In this document: positions 18,562 to 27,772 of the stretch, one piece after another
Numbering within the stretch: the stretch's first letter is position 1
Layout of the letters: every line of letters starts with the position of its first letter
From: Methylomonas montana
GTDB lineage: Bacteria; Pseudomonadota; Gammaproteobacteria; Methylococcales; Methylomonadaceae
Assembly: GCF_030490285.1 (NCBI RefSeq)
Contig: NZ_CP129884.1
Coordinates: 2,356,001-2,420,000 of the forward strand
Reading direction: 5' to 3'
Length of the DNA stretch: 64,000 nt
Position numbers and translations under genes: made by a program
The notes under the pieces: generated by a model
Database searches by the model: none
The model's input: the letters and a program-made list of their open reading frames with translations, nothing else
Told to the model about the DNA's origin: nothing

Positions 18562-19643
18562 CAGTTTTTACCTGTGAGCGTTTTTTGAACGTCCGGGTAT
18601 GGCATGGAAGGGAATCCAGATCGAATCCACGTGACTGAGCCAACTGCTTCGCCGGCAAAAGCGTCCGCCGGTGGCACAGGTCGATCAGAAAACGGGAGGT
18701 CGGGATTCTTTAGAGAGGTTCAACCGCCTTACTCTGGCGGGCAGGCAGTCGCCTGACGCCGATCCAGATGGGGACGATTGATATAAAACCATAGCGAACG
18801 ATTGCCACCACTGAATTGGTCAAACGACCTTTCAGTATCCATTTTGCGGAACCGGTGTTCCAGACAAAATTTCTGCGCGTCTGCACACGCGCAACGGCAA
18901 CACCACCTTTCGAAACTCTACTCGCGCGGTCTATCGGTTTGCGCCATCAAGGCGCTTTGGATTACTCAGCGATCGGCAGACGATCGTTGATGAATTTATA
19001 AAATGCTTCACTATCGACAGCGACCGTACCTTTCATCAAGGCGCATTTTCCCTGCCGACCCAGAAAGAGCGTTTTCAACACTCCATCTGCACCAAAAAAT
19101 ATATTTATATAGTGGACGCGTCACCTAAAGCGCACGGACACATGCTGCCAACGGCTTCATGCCATCCCGATACAGGGACAATGAGTTGGTTTTGCTCCCT
19201 ACTTCAACTGCTGAGCCAACAGATCTATGAAAATTTCGCCCTGAAAAATTCTACGTGCGGGGCTATTTTGGGGTTGATACCGAGCCAGTGTCAAATGATT
19301 TTTTCATTTTATTTCAATTGGTTAAAAGGAAAACACAGGCTGGACGGCGTTGGATTTTACTGGACAATTCAGCTTCAAGGATAAGCATGATTTTCGGGAA
19401 ATTCGGCCGTGAAAATTGAGCGGGAACCAAGAGCAGTTAAAGCGCTCGGGTTTGCTCAGAGTGGCAATACCGGCTGTTGTGAGGTGTCAACTGGCGTTGA
19501 TAGACGTGATCATCAAAAGTTCTAATCTAACCATCCAGCCCAACAACGAATATCTGTCTTTATATGATTTCTTTTAATTTTGTTTAATTCTATATAAGAA
19601 ATTAATATGATAGGCAAAAAATGATTAATTGGAGCTGTTTTAT
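18562..19643. other. Non-coding stretch without recognisable genes
   Basis: About 1.08 kb with no convincing gene on either strand. It has a few short inverted repeats (for example around 18650-18675) and a minus-strand 39-codon frame near 18962-19081 that looks slightly protein-like but cannot be supported. The last 80 bases before the Fic gene are AT-rich and probably hold its promoter. Confidence 0.5.
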
Positions 19644-21212
19644 ATGTCTTTAGGTCAGTGGGCGGGCTATCGATGGCTGGCTGAAAGGTACAACATCAAG
19701 ACTGTTCAACCGTTTCGAATAGATAGCCAAATCGTAAAATCGCGCTCAACCGAGCGAGTCGATGGGCTTATTCATGAATTCTATCCGCCAGCCTTCAAGC
19801 CAGAAGATACTTTCTTGGATCATATGACTTTTGCGCTCAAGCGTGAAGGCATTCATCTCGAATTTTTAGCGCGACTGTTTGAAGTTGTTCCGGTTACCGA
19901 AATTGAAGAATGGGTTAATGCTGAACCCAGTGGCCAATATGCGCGGCGAACGGGTTTTTTTTATGAATGGCTGACCGGTCGGCAATTAAACTTCAAGGGT
20001 GTGAGCGTTGGCAATTATGTCGACGCCATTGATGCCAAGCATTATTTTACGGCAAGCAACCCTGACAACAATCAGCGCTGGCGGGTTCGTAATAATTTGC
20101 CAGGTAACCGCAACTATTGCCCGGTGATTTATCTAACGAACAAGGTAAAAGCCGCCGAATCCTATGATTGCCAACAAAGCCTGAGCAAGCTCGAAGCTGA
20201 GTATGGTCAAGATTTACTCATGCGCAGCGCTGTGTGGCTCACGGTCAAGGAGAGTCAGGCAAGCTTTAGCATAGAGCGCGAAGACCAACAGACTGATCGG
20301 ATAAAGCGCTTTGCCGCTGTCATGGAAAAGTACTGTGGACAGATTGAAAATCCACTGAATTTATCGTCCTTATCGGAATTACAGGCCGAAATCCTGGGCT
20401 CAAGGGCGACACGCTATGGTCTTAGGCAATCACCGGTATTTGTCGGTGAAAATGATTTTCAGGCCTTAACCATTGTTCATTACATAGCGCCGCACTGGGA
20501 AGACACCGAATCGATGTTATCGGGTCTTTCGGAGTTCGCGGGTCGAACACTCGATAAATCCCCCCTGGTCAGAGCGGCAGTATTGTCATTTGGGTTTGTG
20601 TATATCCATCCTATGGCGGATGGTAATGGCCGTATTTCCCGGTTTCTAATCAACGATAGCTTGCGCCGTGATCAGGCAGTATCCGCTCCTTTTATTTTAC
20701 CGGTCTCAGCAACCATTATTAGTTCTTCCCAAAACCGATATGGGTACGATCAAATATTGGAAGTGCTTTCAAAACCATTGATGCGGCATTATCAAGATCA
20801 ATACCATTTTGGATCGCAGAGCAAAGGTGCCGATGGCGTTGATTACAATTTTTACTTTAATAGCTACTCCGATGCTTGTTCGGTTTGGCGCTATCCCGAC
20901 TTGACCGCACACTGCGAATACCTTGTTCAAATCATCGATCGGACGATCAACCAGGAAATGCGCAAAGAAGCCGGCTATTTGCGTAGCATCCGTGTCACCC
21001 GCGCCCGCATTAAAGAAGTCCTGGATGGCCCAGACACGGATATTGATCGCATCATTCGTTCGATTCGTAATTCCCATGGCAAAATTTCAAACAAACTTTG
21101 CAAAGAGTTTCCTTTGCTAAGTGAAGCAGATATTGGTTCGGAGATCATTAAAATCGTGCAGGACGAGTTCGACATATCGGTTATTGGAATATCTGACGAG
21201 AGCGGTGAGTAA
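19644..21212 (+). CDS. Fic-domain protein (probable AMP-transferase)
   Basis: Fic enzymes usually transfer AMP from ATP to a hydroxyl of a target protein. The catalytic Fic motif HPMADGNGR begins with His322, in a helical domain of expected length. A candidate inhibitory helix motif S-x-x-x-E is visible as SFSIER upstream, so it would be a class II (N-terminally self-inhibited) type, although the usual Gly/Asn after Glu is replaced by Arg. Unusually long N-terminal (about 200 residues) and C-terminal (about 140 residues) extensions flank the core. I took the ATG at 19644, with GGAG 9 bases upstream. No antitoxin gene is adjacent. It sits alone in mobile DNA, and the target is unknown. Confidence 0.85.
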   Translation: MSLGQWAGYRWLAERYNIKTVQPFRIDSQIVKSRSTERVDGLIHEFYPPAFKPEDTFLDHMTFALKREGIHLEFLARLFEVVPVTEIEEWVNAEPSGQYARRTGFFYEWLTGRQLNFKGVSVGNYVDAIDAKHYFTASNPDNNQRWRVRNNLPGNRNYCPVIYLTNKVKAAESYDCQQSLSKLEAEYGQDLLMRSAVWLTVKESQASFSIEREDQQTDRIKRFAAVMEKYCGQIENPLNLSSLSELQAEILGSRATRYGLRQSPVFVGENDFQALTIVHYIAPHWEDTESMLSGLSEFAGRTLDKSPLVRAAVLSFGFVYIHPMADGNGRISRFLINDSLRRDQAVSAPFILPVSATIISSSQNRYGYDQILEVLSKPLMRHYQDQYHFGSQSKGADGVDYNFYFNSYSDACSVWRYPDLTAHCEYLVQIIDRTINQEMRKEAGYLRSIRVTRARIKEVLDGPDTDIDRIIRSIRNSHGKISNKLCKEFPLLSEADIGSEIIKIVQDEFDISVIGISDESGE

Positions 21213-21680
21213 GGCTACTGCGAATTCTGCCGAGTACCGGTGATTTGAAAGCTAATAAATAACCACTAAAAATGAGCGGCGACAACCTAGATAGTTGTCG
21301 ATGAGGCAAGTTAAAAAACGATTTTTTCTCTCGGTTCCCTCGCCCAAAATCGTAGAGAACTTCTGCAGCCCTCGTTATTATTGATAGTTCCCTTAGTTCC
21401 CTTAGTTCCCTTAGTTCTCTGGTTCTCTTTAAAAAGTCCCATTTTTATTCAAAGAGCCTCAAGGCTCGGCTAGCTAAAAAATGGAGCATTTCGATCAAGT
21501 GGCCTCGCTCTGTGATTCCGTTTTTCGTACTCACAGTAGGCAGCAAATTAAAAATGCAGTAACAATTCCAGTAACTTTATTAAAAATTTTTATCTCATGT
21601 TGATTTTATTGACTTGTAGGCTTGATTCGATTGAGGTATGAGCACCATTTATGCATCCAAACGGATGCAACCCAATCCAA
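21213..21680. other. Non-coding stretch between the Fic gene and a terminator
   Basis: No gene is visible. A perfect 7-base stem (CGACAAC/GTTGTCG) lies around 21272-21292 shortly after the Fic stop and may end that transcript. The 9-base tandem repeat at 21386 is listed separately. The remainder is AT-rich and degenerate. Confidence 0.5.
21386..21429. repeat. AGTTCCCTT 9-base tandem repeat, three perfect and two degenerate units
   Basis: Units start at 21386, 21395 and 21404, followed by the diverged AGTTCTCTG and GTTCTCTT. They lie in non-coding DNA between the Fic gene and the IS1380 element. No function is apparent. Confidence 0.8.
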
Positions 21681-21714
21681 AAACCCGCAAGTTTACTGGC
21701 TTCGCGGGTTTTTT
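21681..21714 (+). terminator. Terminator-type hairpin of the AAACCCGCAAG/GCGGGTTTTTT class
   Basis: An AACCCGC/GCGGGTT stem is followed by six T. Nearly the same hairpin occurs on the minus strand next to tRNA-Leu(CAA) (23890-23930) and on the plus strand next to tRNA-Leu(CAG) (53921-53955). In this copy there is no tRNA upstream, and the bases after it (TTATTGTCC) match those after the 23.9 kb copy read on its own strand. Confidence 0.7.
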
Positions 21715-21741
21715 ATTGTCCGACGCAATCCAACAAAAACT

Positions 21742-23311
21742 AGCCCGGATATTTCACCAAAAAGAGTTCGGCACAGCCTTTAAACCCGCATAAAATCTGT
21801 TTGCGAAGTGGATTTATGTGGAGACTGTGCCGATGCCAAATTGTACCGCTGATTCGATGAATTTTGGGCGCTTGGGCCGCCGGGTGATTGAAGCAAATTT
21901 TCAAGGTGGAGCCATCAGTTCGGATGGCGGATTGGTGCTGTTACGGCAAATCGACCGACGCATCGGTTTGTCAAAAGCAATTGCACAGGTTCTGCATGAT
22001 CCACGCGATCCGGATCGAATTATCCATTCGTTACGCGATCTGATCGCCCAGCGGCTATACGGTTTGTGCTGCGGCTACGAGGACCTGAACGATCATGATC
22101 GGCTACGGCATGATCCTCTCCTGCAAACGGCGGTCGGCAAGGTGGAACCGCTGGCCAGCAGCCCAACCTTTTCACGTCTGGAAAACCGAGCATCGCGTGC
22201 CGACATCCTGGCGTTGAATCAGGTGCTGGTCGAGCAGTTCATCGCCTCGCATCACAAGGCACCGGCGGAACTGATTCTCGACATCGATGCTTCCGACGTT
22301 CCGTTGCACGGTGACCAGGAGTTGGCGGAGTTTCACGGCTACTACGATCACTATTGTTATTTGCCGCTGTACGTGTTTTGCGGCCAGGCCATGCTGAGTT
22401 GTGTGTTACGACCAAGTCGCATCGATGGCGCCAAACAAGCCGCCGCCGTCATCAAACTTTTGCTGAGCCGGTTGCGTCAGGCTTGGCCGGAGACAAAGTT
22501 CATCGTTCGCGGCGATTCCGGGTTTTGCCGGCAACTACTCATTCGCTGGTGCGAACGCCATGACGTGGGTTATGTGATCGGCGTGGCACGCAATGCCCGC
22601 TTGCAGAAAGCCGTCGCTGACTGGGAAGCCGAGCTGGAAGCGGATTTTGCCAAGACACACAGCAAACAGCGCATGATCCGTGAATTTCGGTATGCCGCCA
22701 AGTCGTGGAACCGCGAACGGCGTCTGGTGACCCGACTCGAATTCGGCAGCCAAGGCCGTAATCCACGTTTCGTGGTCACCAACCTCGATTTGCCGCCTGA
22801 GTCACTTTACGATGAACTCTATTGCCTGCGCGGCGAAGCCGAAAACCGTATCAAGGAAACGCAACTGGACTTGTTCGGCACCCGTGCCAGTTGTCATGCG
22901 TTCCTGGCCAACTGGTTGCGTCTGTTGCTCGCCGCCTTGGCCTATACCCTGATGCAACGTCTACGCAGCATCGCTCTGGTCGGCACTGAACTGGCAAACG
23001 CCCAAGCCGCGACCATCCGCGTCAAATTGCTCAAGATAGGCGCCTCCGTGATCCGCAACAGCCGCCGTATCCGTATTCTGTTGGCCTCTCACCATCCTGA
23101 GCGGGAAACCTTTCTCACCGCCTCGCGCGCTTTAGCGCCTTGACCTCATGGCGTGCTGTTCCCGGCACGATTAAACAACGGGGTAAGGGGCACTGCACCT
23201 TGCGTTCTGCAAATCACCCATTTTCGCAATGATCTGAACAAACTTCCCGCATGAAATGGCTGATCGGATCAAGTATGCCGTTCTGGCGACCTATGGTGAA
23301 ATATCCGGGCT
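21742..23311 (+). mobile_element. Complete IS1380-family insertion sequence
   Basis: Perfect 18-base terminal inverted repeats AGCCCGGATATTTCACCA (21742-21759) and its complement (23294-23311) enclose one transposase gene and about 150 bases of 3' non-coding DNA. The flanks share only CTA, so a target duplication is not clear. The right end cuts an integrase gene. The left flank does not contain the missing part of that integrase, so DNA next to the IS was lost or rearranged. Confidence 0.85.
21833..23143 (+). CDS. IS1380-family transposase
   Basis: This is a DDE transposase of 436 residues. Catalytic acids are visible in ILDIDASD, in IVRGDSGFC and in the C-terminal LRGEAENRIKE block, which gives the spacing of the IS1380/DDE_Tnp_1 group. 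The N-terminal MNFGRLGRRVIEANFQGG block and the GLVLLRQIDRRIGL block are also typical. I chose the ATG at 21833; a GTG at 21818 is in frame. The gene is intact and the element has intact ends, so it may still be mobile. Confidence 0.9.
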   Translation: MPNCTADSMNFGRLGRRVIEANFQGGAISSDGGLVLLRQIDRRIGLSKAIAQVLHDPRDPDRIIHSLRDLIAQRLYGLCCGYEDLNDHDRLRHDPLLQTAVGKVEPLASSPTFSRLENRASRADILALNQVLVEQFIASHHKAPAELILDIDASDVPLHGDQELAEFHGYYDHYCYLPLYVFCGQAMLSCVLRPSRIDGAKQAAAVIKLLLSRLRQAWPETKFIVRGDSGFCRQLLIRWCERHDVGYVIGVARNARLQKAVADWEAELEADFAKTHSKQRMIREFRYAAKSWNRERRLVTRLEFGSQGRNPRFVVTNLDLPPESLYDELYCLRGEAENRIKETQLDLFGTRASCHAFLANWLRLLLAALAYTLMQRLRSIALVGTELANAQAATIRVKLLKIGASVIRNSRRIRILLASHHPERETFLTASRALAP

Positions 23312-23312
23312 A

Positions 23313-23776
23313 ATCGGCAATTGACCGACGGCGGGAAATACATACAGCTCAAAGCGGCGGAGTTTCTTTTGATGGGTGATGTCGCGGACGGTGTGAGCGT
23401 TTGAGGCTAACCATTCGCGGCATACATGCTCAAAGCTGTTAATTACAGGCAAGCCAGCGTCAAGACGTTTCTTGTTTTCTGTTACCCGCTTTTGTGCGGC
23501 CTTGTTTTCTTTTCGCGTGTTGCTAGGGTCGGTGCCATTGGCGACGCTGTTTCGTGCTTCTGATGCCTTGGCTCTGGCGTTGGCCAATGTAATTGCCGGG
23601 TAAGTGCCAAGCGATAACGTTTTGCGTTTGCCGCCAATGCTGTAATCAAATCTCCACCACTTCGCGCCGTTGGGTTTGATTAGAAGATACAAGCCTTCGC
23701 CGTCATTGAGGCGTTGATCCTTTTCGGTAGGCTTGGCGTTTCGGATGGCAACATCTTTCAGCAGCTCTTTAGCCAT
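23313..23776 (-). pseudogene. N-terminal fragment of a P4-type integrase truncated by IS1380
   Basis: The first 155 or so residues are an integrase DNA-binding (DUF4102) domain, with RLNDGEGLYLLIKPNGAKWW and KTLSLGTYPAITLANARAKA, and the beginning of the core-binding domain. The frame runs into the IS end after AVGQLPI, and the catalytic domain is absent. It starts 184 bases from tRNA-Leu(CAA), the usual position of an island integrase. It is paralogous to the intact integrase at 54091. Confidence 0.85.
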
Positions 23777-23889
23777 TTGCAGTAACTCCGATGAAATTTG
23801 CAGTAACTTTTTGTTACTGATTTTGAGTTACTGTAAAACTTACTGCAAAAAATGCAAGATAACACTGGTTGTTACTGGATTTCTCTGGA

Positions 23890-23930
23890 CAATAAAAAAC
23901 CCGCTAAGCCATACAGCTTGCGGGTTTTTA
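23890..23930 (-). terminator. Rho-independent terminator of tRNA-Leu(CAA)
   Basis: On the minus strand an AACCCGC/GCGGGTT stem extended by AAGC/GCTT is followed by a run of T. It lies 31 bases past the tRNA 3' end. Confidence 0.75.
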
Positions 23931-23960
23931 AATTTCTTTGGACTACTCTGGAAGAGTAGG

Positions 23961-24045
23961 TGGTACCGAGGGTCGGAATCGAACCGACACTCCCGAAGGA
24001 ACCGGATTTTGAATCCGGCGCGTCTACCAGTTTCACCACCCCGGC
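23961..24045 (-). tRNA. tRNA-Leu (anticodon CAA)
   Basis: An 85-base cloverleaf with GCCGGGG acceptor strand, a long variable arm as expected for leucine tRNA, T-arm with GGTTCGATTCC, anticodon loop TTCAAAA giving CAA, and encoded CCA. It lies between rpoH and the truncated integrase and is the likely attachment site of the island to its left. Confidence 0.95.
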
Positions 24046-24097
24046 AAAGAAAGCGTCATTATACTGGCTTTTTTAGAAAAGCCAAATATTTTTTTGT

Positions 24098-24952
24098 TTA
24101 GGCTTCCAAGGTCACGGCCGCTCTGAGTTTTTTCATTGCGTTTTGCTCCAATTGCCGAATACGCTCGGCAGACACTTGATAGCGATCAGCTAATTCATGT
24201 AACGTTGCTTTTTCTTCTACTAACCAGCGACTCGCAAGGATGTCACGGCTTCTGTCGTCCAAGCCCGCCATCGCATCCATTAATAACTCTTCCTTACGCC
24301 CCTCCCAGTCGCTGTTTTCCAGTAACAGGGCCGGATCGGCACCGTGTTGCTCCAGATACGCGATAGGCGCTTGGACATGATCGTCGCTGTCGTCGTTGGT
24401 CGGTTCTAAACACACATCGCGACCATCCAATCGCCGCTCCATCTCGTAAACGGTTTTGACATCCACATCCAGATTTTCGGCAATCGCTTCCGCGTCGTCT
24501 TGCGACAGATAGCTTAAGTCTTTTTTGAATTTACGTAGATTAAAGAACAATTTGCGTTGAGCTTTAGTGGTAGCGACTTTAACGATGCGCCAATTTTTGA
24601 TCACATATTCGTGAATTTCGGCTTTGATCCAATGCACGGCAAACGATACCAGGCGTACGCCCATGTCCGGATCGAAGCGCTTTACCGCTTTCATCAAGCC
24701 GATATTGCCTTCTTGCACGATATCGGCCAACGGTAAGCCGTAACCCGCATAGCCTCTGGCCACATGGGCGACAAACCGTAGATTGGACATTACCAACTCA
24801 CGCGCGGCATTCAGATCGCCTTCATCCCGGTAACGCAAAGCCAGTTCTTGCTCCTGCTCAACGCTGAGTTTGGGCATCCGGGCTATCAGGCTTAAATAAG
24901 AATCAAACGTCCCAACCGACAAATTGATCGGTAAAGCCAAGCTGTTGTTCAT
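24098..24952 (-). CDS. rpoH: RNA polymerase sigma factor RpoH (sigma-32)
   Basis: This is the heat-shock sigma factor that directs RNA polymerase to chaperone and protease promoters. It has 284 residues, the E. coli length. Region 2 reads ARELVMSNLRFVAHVARGY and LPLADIVQEGNIGLMKAVKRFDP. The RpoH box, unique to this sigma family, is QRKLFFNLR. Region 4 ends with a helix-turn-helix SAERIRQLEQNAMKKLR. A CIRCE inverted repeat lies about 44 bases upstream of the start, suggesting additional control by the repressor HrcA. The gene stands alone, divergent from glnS. Confidence 0.96.
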   Translation of the reverse strand: MNNSLALPINLSVGTFDSYLSLIARMPKLSVEQEQELALRYRDEGDLNAARELVMSNLRFVAHVARGYAGYGLPLADIVQEGNIGLMKAVKRFDPDMGVRLVSFAVHWIKAEIHEYVIKNWRIVKVATTKAQRKLFFNLRKFKKDLSYLSQDDAEAIAENLDVDVKTVYEMERRLDGRDVCLEPTNDDSDDHVQAPIAYLEQHGADPALLLENSDWEGRKEELLMDAMAGLDDRSRDILASRWLVEEKATLHELADRYQVSAERIRQLEQNAMKKLRAAVTLEA

Positions 24953-24995
24953 AACACCCTCGATTTCGGTGGAATAAATTAACGATGTCCGAATT

Positions 24996-25022
24996 CTAGC
25001 ACTCGATTAGCATGAGTGCTAA
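24996..25022. promoter_or_regulatory. CIRCE element (HrcA operator) upstream of rpoH
   Basis: CTAGCACTC, 9 bases, GAGTGCTAA: this matches the TTAGCACTC-N9-GAGTGCTAA consensus at 17 of 18 arm positions. It lies in the rpoH-glnS divergent gap, 44 bases from the rpoH start and about 180 bases from glnS. Confidence 0.85.
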
Positions 25023-25201
25023 TAATTTAATAAATCCGTTAACTTCCCTATAGTTACAACGAATTCAGGCACGAGTTAGACTGAATACCGGCTATCCGCC
25101 GCCTTTACGAATTCCGGCCAAACTCGTTAAAATGATAGCCAAACCAATATTTGCCGCGTGCCATCGCAAAACCATCTAACCCCATAACCATTTACTCACA
25201 C

Positions 25202-26863
25202 ATGTCCGCTACCGATAGCCCAGTTTCATCCAACTTTATTAGACACATCATCGCCGCCGATCTGGCCGTCAATAAAAACAGCGGTAAAGTCGCCACCCGC
25301 TTTCCTCCAGAACCTAACGGCTATCTACATATCGGCCATGCCAAATCGATTTGTTTGAATTTCACGCTGGCTGCCGAGAACAACGGCACCTGCAACTTGC
25401 GCTTCGACGACACCAATCCGGAAAAAGAAAGCGTCGAATATATGGAGGCCATCGAGCGCGATGTGCAATGGCTGGGTTTCAAATGGGCCGGCAAATACCA
25501 CGCCTCCGACTATTTCGAGCAACTGTATGCCTACGCGGTGCAGTTGATTAAACAAGGCGATGCTTATGTCGACAGCTCCACCGCTGAACAAATGCGCGCC
25601 GACCGCGGCACCTTGACCGAACCCGGTAAAGAAAGTGCCGACCGCAGCCGTAGCATAGAGGAAAACCTGCATTTGTTTACGCGGATGCGGGCCGGTGAGT
25701 TCGCAGACGGCCAATATGTATTGCGCGCCAAAATCGACATGGCCTCGCCTAATATTAATATGCGCGATCCAACTATTTACCGTATTCGCCGCGTCCATCA
25801 TCAACGTACCGGCGACGCCTGGTGTCTGTACCCGATGTATGACTACACCCATTGCATTTCCGACGCATTAGAAGGCATCACCCACTCTATTTGCACCTTG
25901 GAATTTGAAGATCACCGCCCGCTTTACGACTGGGTGTTGGACAAATTGCAAACGCCTTGCCATCCGCAGCAAATCGAATTCGCCCGCCTGCAATTGGAAT
26001 ACACCATCGTCAGCAAACGTAAACTGTTGCAATTGGTTACCGAAAAACACGTCAATGGCTGGGACGATCCGCGCATGCCGACTATTTCCGGCCTGCGCAG
26101 GGCCGGTTTTACCCCGGAAGCGATTCGCGATTTCTGCGAGCGCATTGGCGTTACCAAAAACGATTCCTGGATCGAAATGGGCGTACTGGAAAACTGCATT
26201 CGCGAGGACTTGAACGAACGCGCGCCGCGGGCAATGGCCGTATTAAGACCATTAAAAGTGGTCATCAGCAACTGGGAAGACGGCAAAACCGAAACCTACC
26301 AAATTGCCAACCATCCGCAAAAACCGGAAATGGGCAGCCGCGAAGTCAGCTTTTCCAAAACCATACTGATCGAACAAGACGACTTCATGGAAAATCCGCC
26401 TAAAGACTTCAAGCGCTTGGTGTCAGGTGGCGAAGTCAGGCTACGCGGTTCTTATGTCATCAAATGCGAGGAAGCGATTAAAGACGCTGCCGGCAATATC
26501 GTCGAACTGCGTTGCAGTTACGATCCGGCCACATTGGGCAAGAATCCGGAAGGCCGCAAAGTCAAAGGCGTGATTCATTGGGTATCCGAGCAACATGCCC
26601 TGCCAGCCGAATTGCGTTTATATGATCGATTGTTCAGCCATCCTAACCCGGACACGCTGGATAACTTCCTGGATGGCATCAATCCCAACTCACTGGAAGT
26701 ATTGAGCGATTGTCGGGTGGAAGCCAGCCTGGCCCATGCTTCCCCGGATACTCGCTATCAATTCGAGCGCACCGGCTATTTTTGTCTGGACTATGCCGAC
26801 AGCAAACCGGAAAAACTGGTGTTTAACCGCACCGTGACATTACGCGACAGTTGGGGCAAATAA
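25202..26863 (+). CDS. glnS: Glutaminyl-tRNA synthetase
   Basis: Charges tRNA-Gln with glutamine in the cytoplasm. The class I signatures are present: [12 protein letters not shown] (HIGH) near the N-terminus and VVSKRK-type [11 protein letters not shown] (KMSKS equivalent). It has 553 residues, like E. coli GlnS (554), and the C-terminal anticodon-binding beta-barrels are complete. I chose the ATG at 25202 because family homology begins just after it; a GTG at 25151 is in frame. The downstream kinase-like gene starts 10 bases after the stop. Confidence 0.96.
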   Translation: MSATDSPVSSNFIRHIIAADLAVNKNSGKVATRFPPEPNGYLHIGHAKSICLNFTLAAENNGTCNLRFDDTNPEKESVEYMEAIERDVQWLGFKWAGKYHASDYFEQLYAYAVQLIKQGDAYVDSSTAEQMRADRGTLTEPGKESADRSRSIEENLHLFTRMRAGEFADGQYVLRAKIDMASPNINMRDPTIYRIRRVHHQRTGDAWCLYPMYDYTHCISDALEGITHSICTLEFEDHRPLYDWVLDKLQTPCHPQQIEFARLQLEYTIVSKRKLLQLVTEKHVNGWDDPRMPTISGLRRAGFTPEAIRDFCERIGVTKNDSWIEMGVLENCIREDLNERAPRAMAVLRPLKVVISNWEDGKTETYQIANHPQKPEMGSREVSFSKTILIEQDDFMENPPKDFKRLVSGGEVRLRGSYVIKCEEAIKDAAGNIVELRCSYDPATLGKNPEGRKVKGVIHWVSEQHALPAELRLYDRLFSHPNPDTLDNFLDGINPNSLEVLSDCRVEASLAHASPDTRYQFERTGYFCLDYADSKPEKLVFNRTVTLRDSWGK

Positions 26864-26873
26864 GCCCTTCAAC

Positions 26874-27749
26874 ATGCAAGCCTTAATCCGCCACCTTGAA
26901 ACACAAACCGGGCAATCCTTGCAAAGCCCGCGCTTTAGCTGTGTCGGTGGCGGCGACATCAATAGCGCTTACCGACTGCAAACCGCCAATAGCGACTGGT
27001 TTATCAAATTGAACCGCGCCGACTTGGCGGCTATGTTCTCCGCCGAAGCGGCCGGTTTGCGGGAGTTGGCTTCTATCGGCACGCTAAGGGTTCCGGAAGT
27101 AATTTGCTTCGGCGAATTTCAACAGCATGCCTATCTGGTGCTGGAATTTATCGAACTGGGCTCACTAAACAGCTGGAGCGCCAGCTTATTTGGTCAACAG
27201 CTCGCCCGGCTTCACCGACAGCCGCAAGCCTATTTCGGCTGGCCCATCGACAACACCATCGGCTCCACCCCACAACACAACGCCAGATACGACGATTGGG
27301 TGAGTTTTTGGCGACGACAACGCCTGGGCAAACAATTGCAGTTTGCCGCCGCCAACGGTTATGGCGGCTCACTGCAAACTCAAGGGGAAAAACTGCTGGA
27401 AAGAATTGGCGATTTTTTTAGCGATTACCACCCTCACCCCTCCTTACTGCACGGCGATTTATGGGGCGGCAACGCAGCCTCGGACCATCAAGGGCAACCA
27501 GTAATGTTCGACCCAGCCTGTTATTACGGCGATCGCGAAGCCGATATCGCGATGACCGAATTATTCGGCGGTTTCGGCCGCGACTTTTACGACGGCTATC
27601 GTGGCGAATATCCGCTGGACGCCGGTTACAAAACCCGCAAAACCCTCTACAACCTTTATCATATTCTCAATCATCTCAATCTGTTCGGCCACGGCTATTT
27701 GAGCCAAGCCAACGCCATGATCGGTCAATTACTCGCCGAACTGAAATAA
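26874..27749 (+). CDS. Fructosamine kinase family protein
   Basis: A protein-kinase-like fold of the fructosamine/ketosamine-3-kinase family, which phosphorylates sugar-amine adducts on proteins and so helps repair glycation. Seen: ATP-binding lysine strand DWFIKLN, catalytic loop LLHGDLWGGN, and metal-binding FDPACYYGDREADIAMTELFGGF. At 291 residues it is full length. It lies 10 bases after glnS on the same strand, so the two are probably cotranscribed. The substrate specificity is not shown by the sequence. Confidence 0.88.
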   Translation: MQALIRHLETQTGQSLQSPRFSCVGGGDINSAYRLQTANSDWFIKLNRADLAAMFSAEAAGLRELASIGTLRVPEVICFGEFQQHAYLVLEFIELGSLNSWSASLFGQQLARLHRQPQAYFGWPIDNTIGSTPQHNARYDDWVSFWRRQRLGKQLQFAAANGYGGSLQTQGEKLLERIGDFFSDYHPHPSLLHGDLWGGNAASDHQGQPVMFDPACYYGDREADIAMTELFGGFGRDFYDGYRGEYPLDAGYKTRKTLYNLYHILNHLNLFGHGYLSQANAMIGQLLAELK

Positions 27750-27772
27750 AAGTTCGGCAATACCGACCAAAA

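Noticed and set aside
18962..19081. Minus-strand 39-codon frame (contains AVDSEAFYKFINDRL) between the structured leader and the Fic gene
   Set aside because: It looks faintly protein-like but has no ribosome-binding site, no upstream gene and no family I know; too weak to call.
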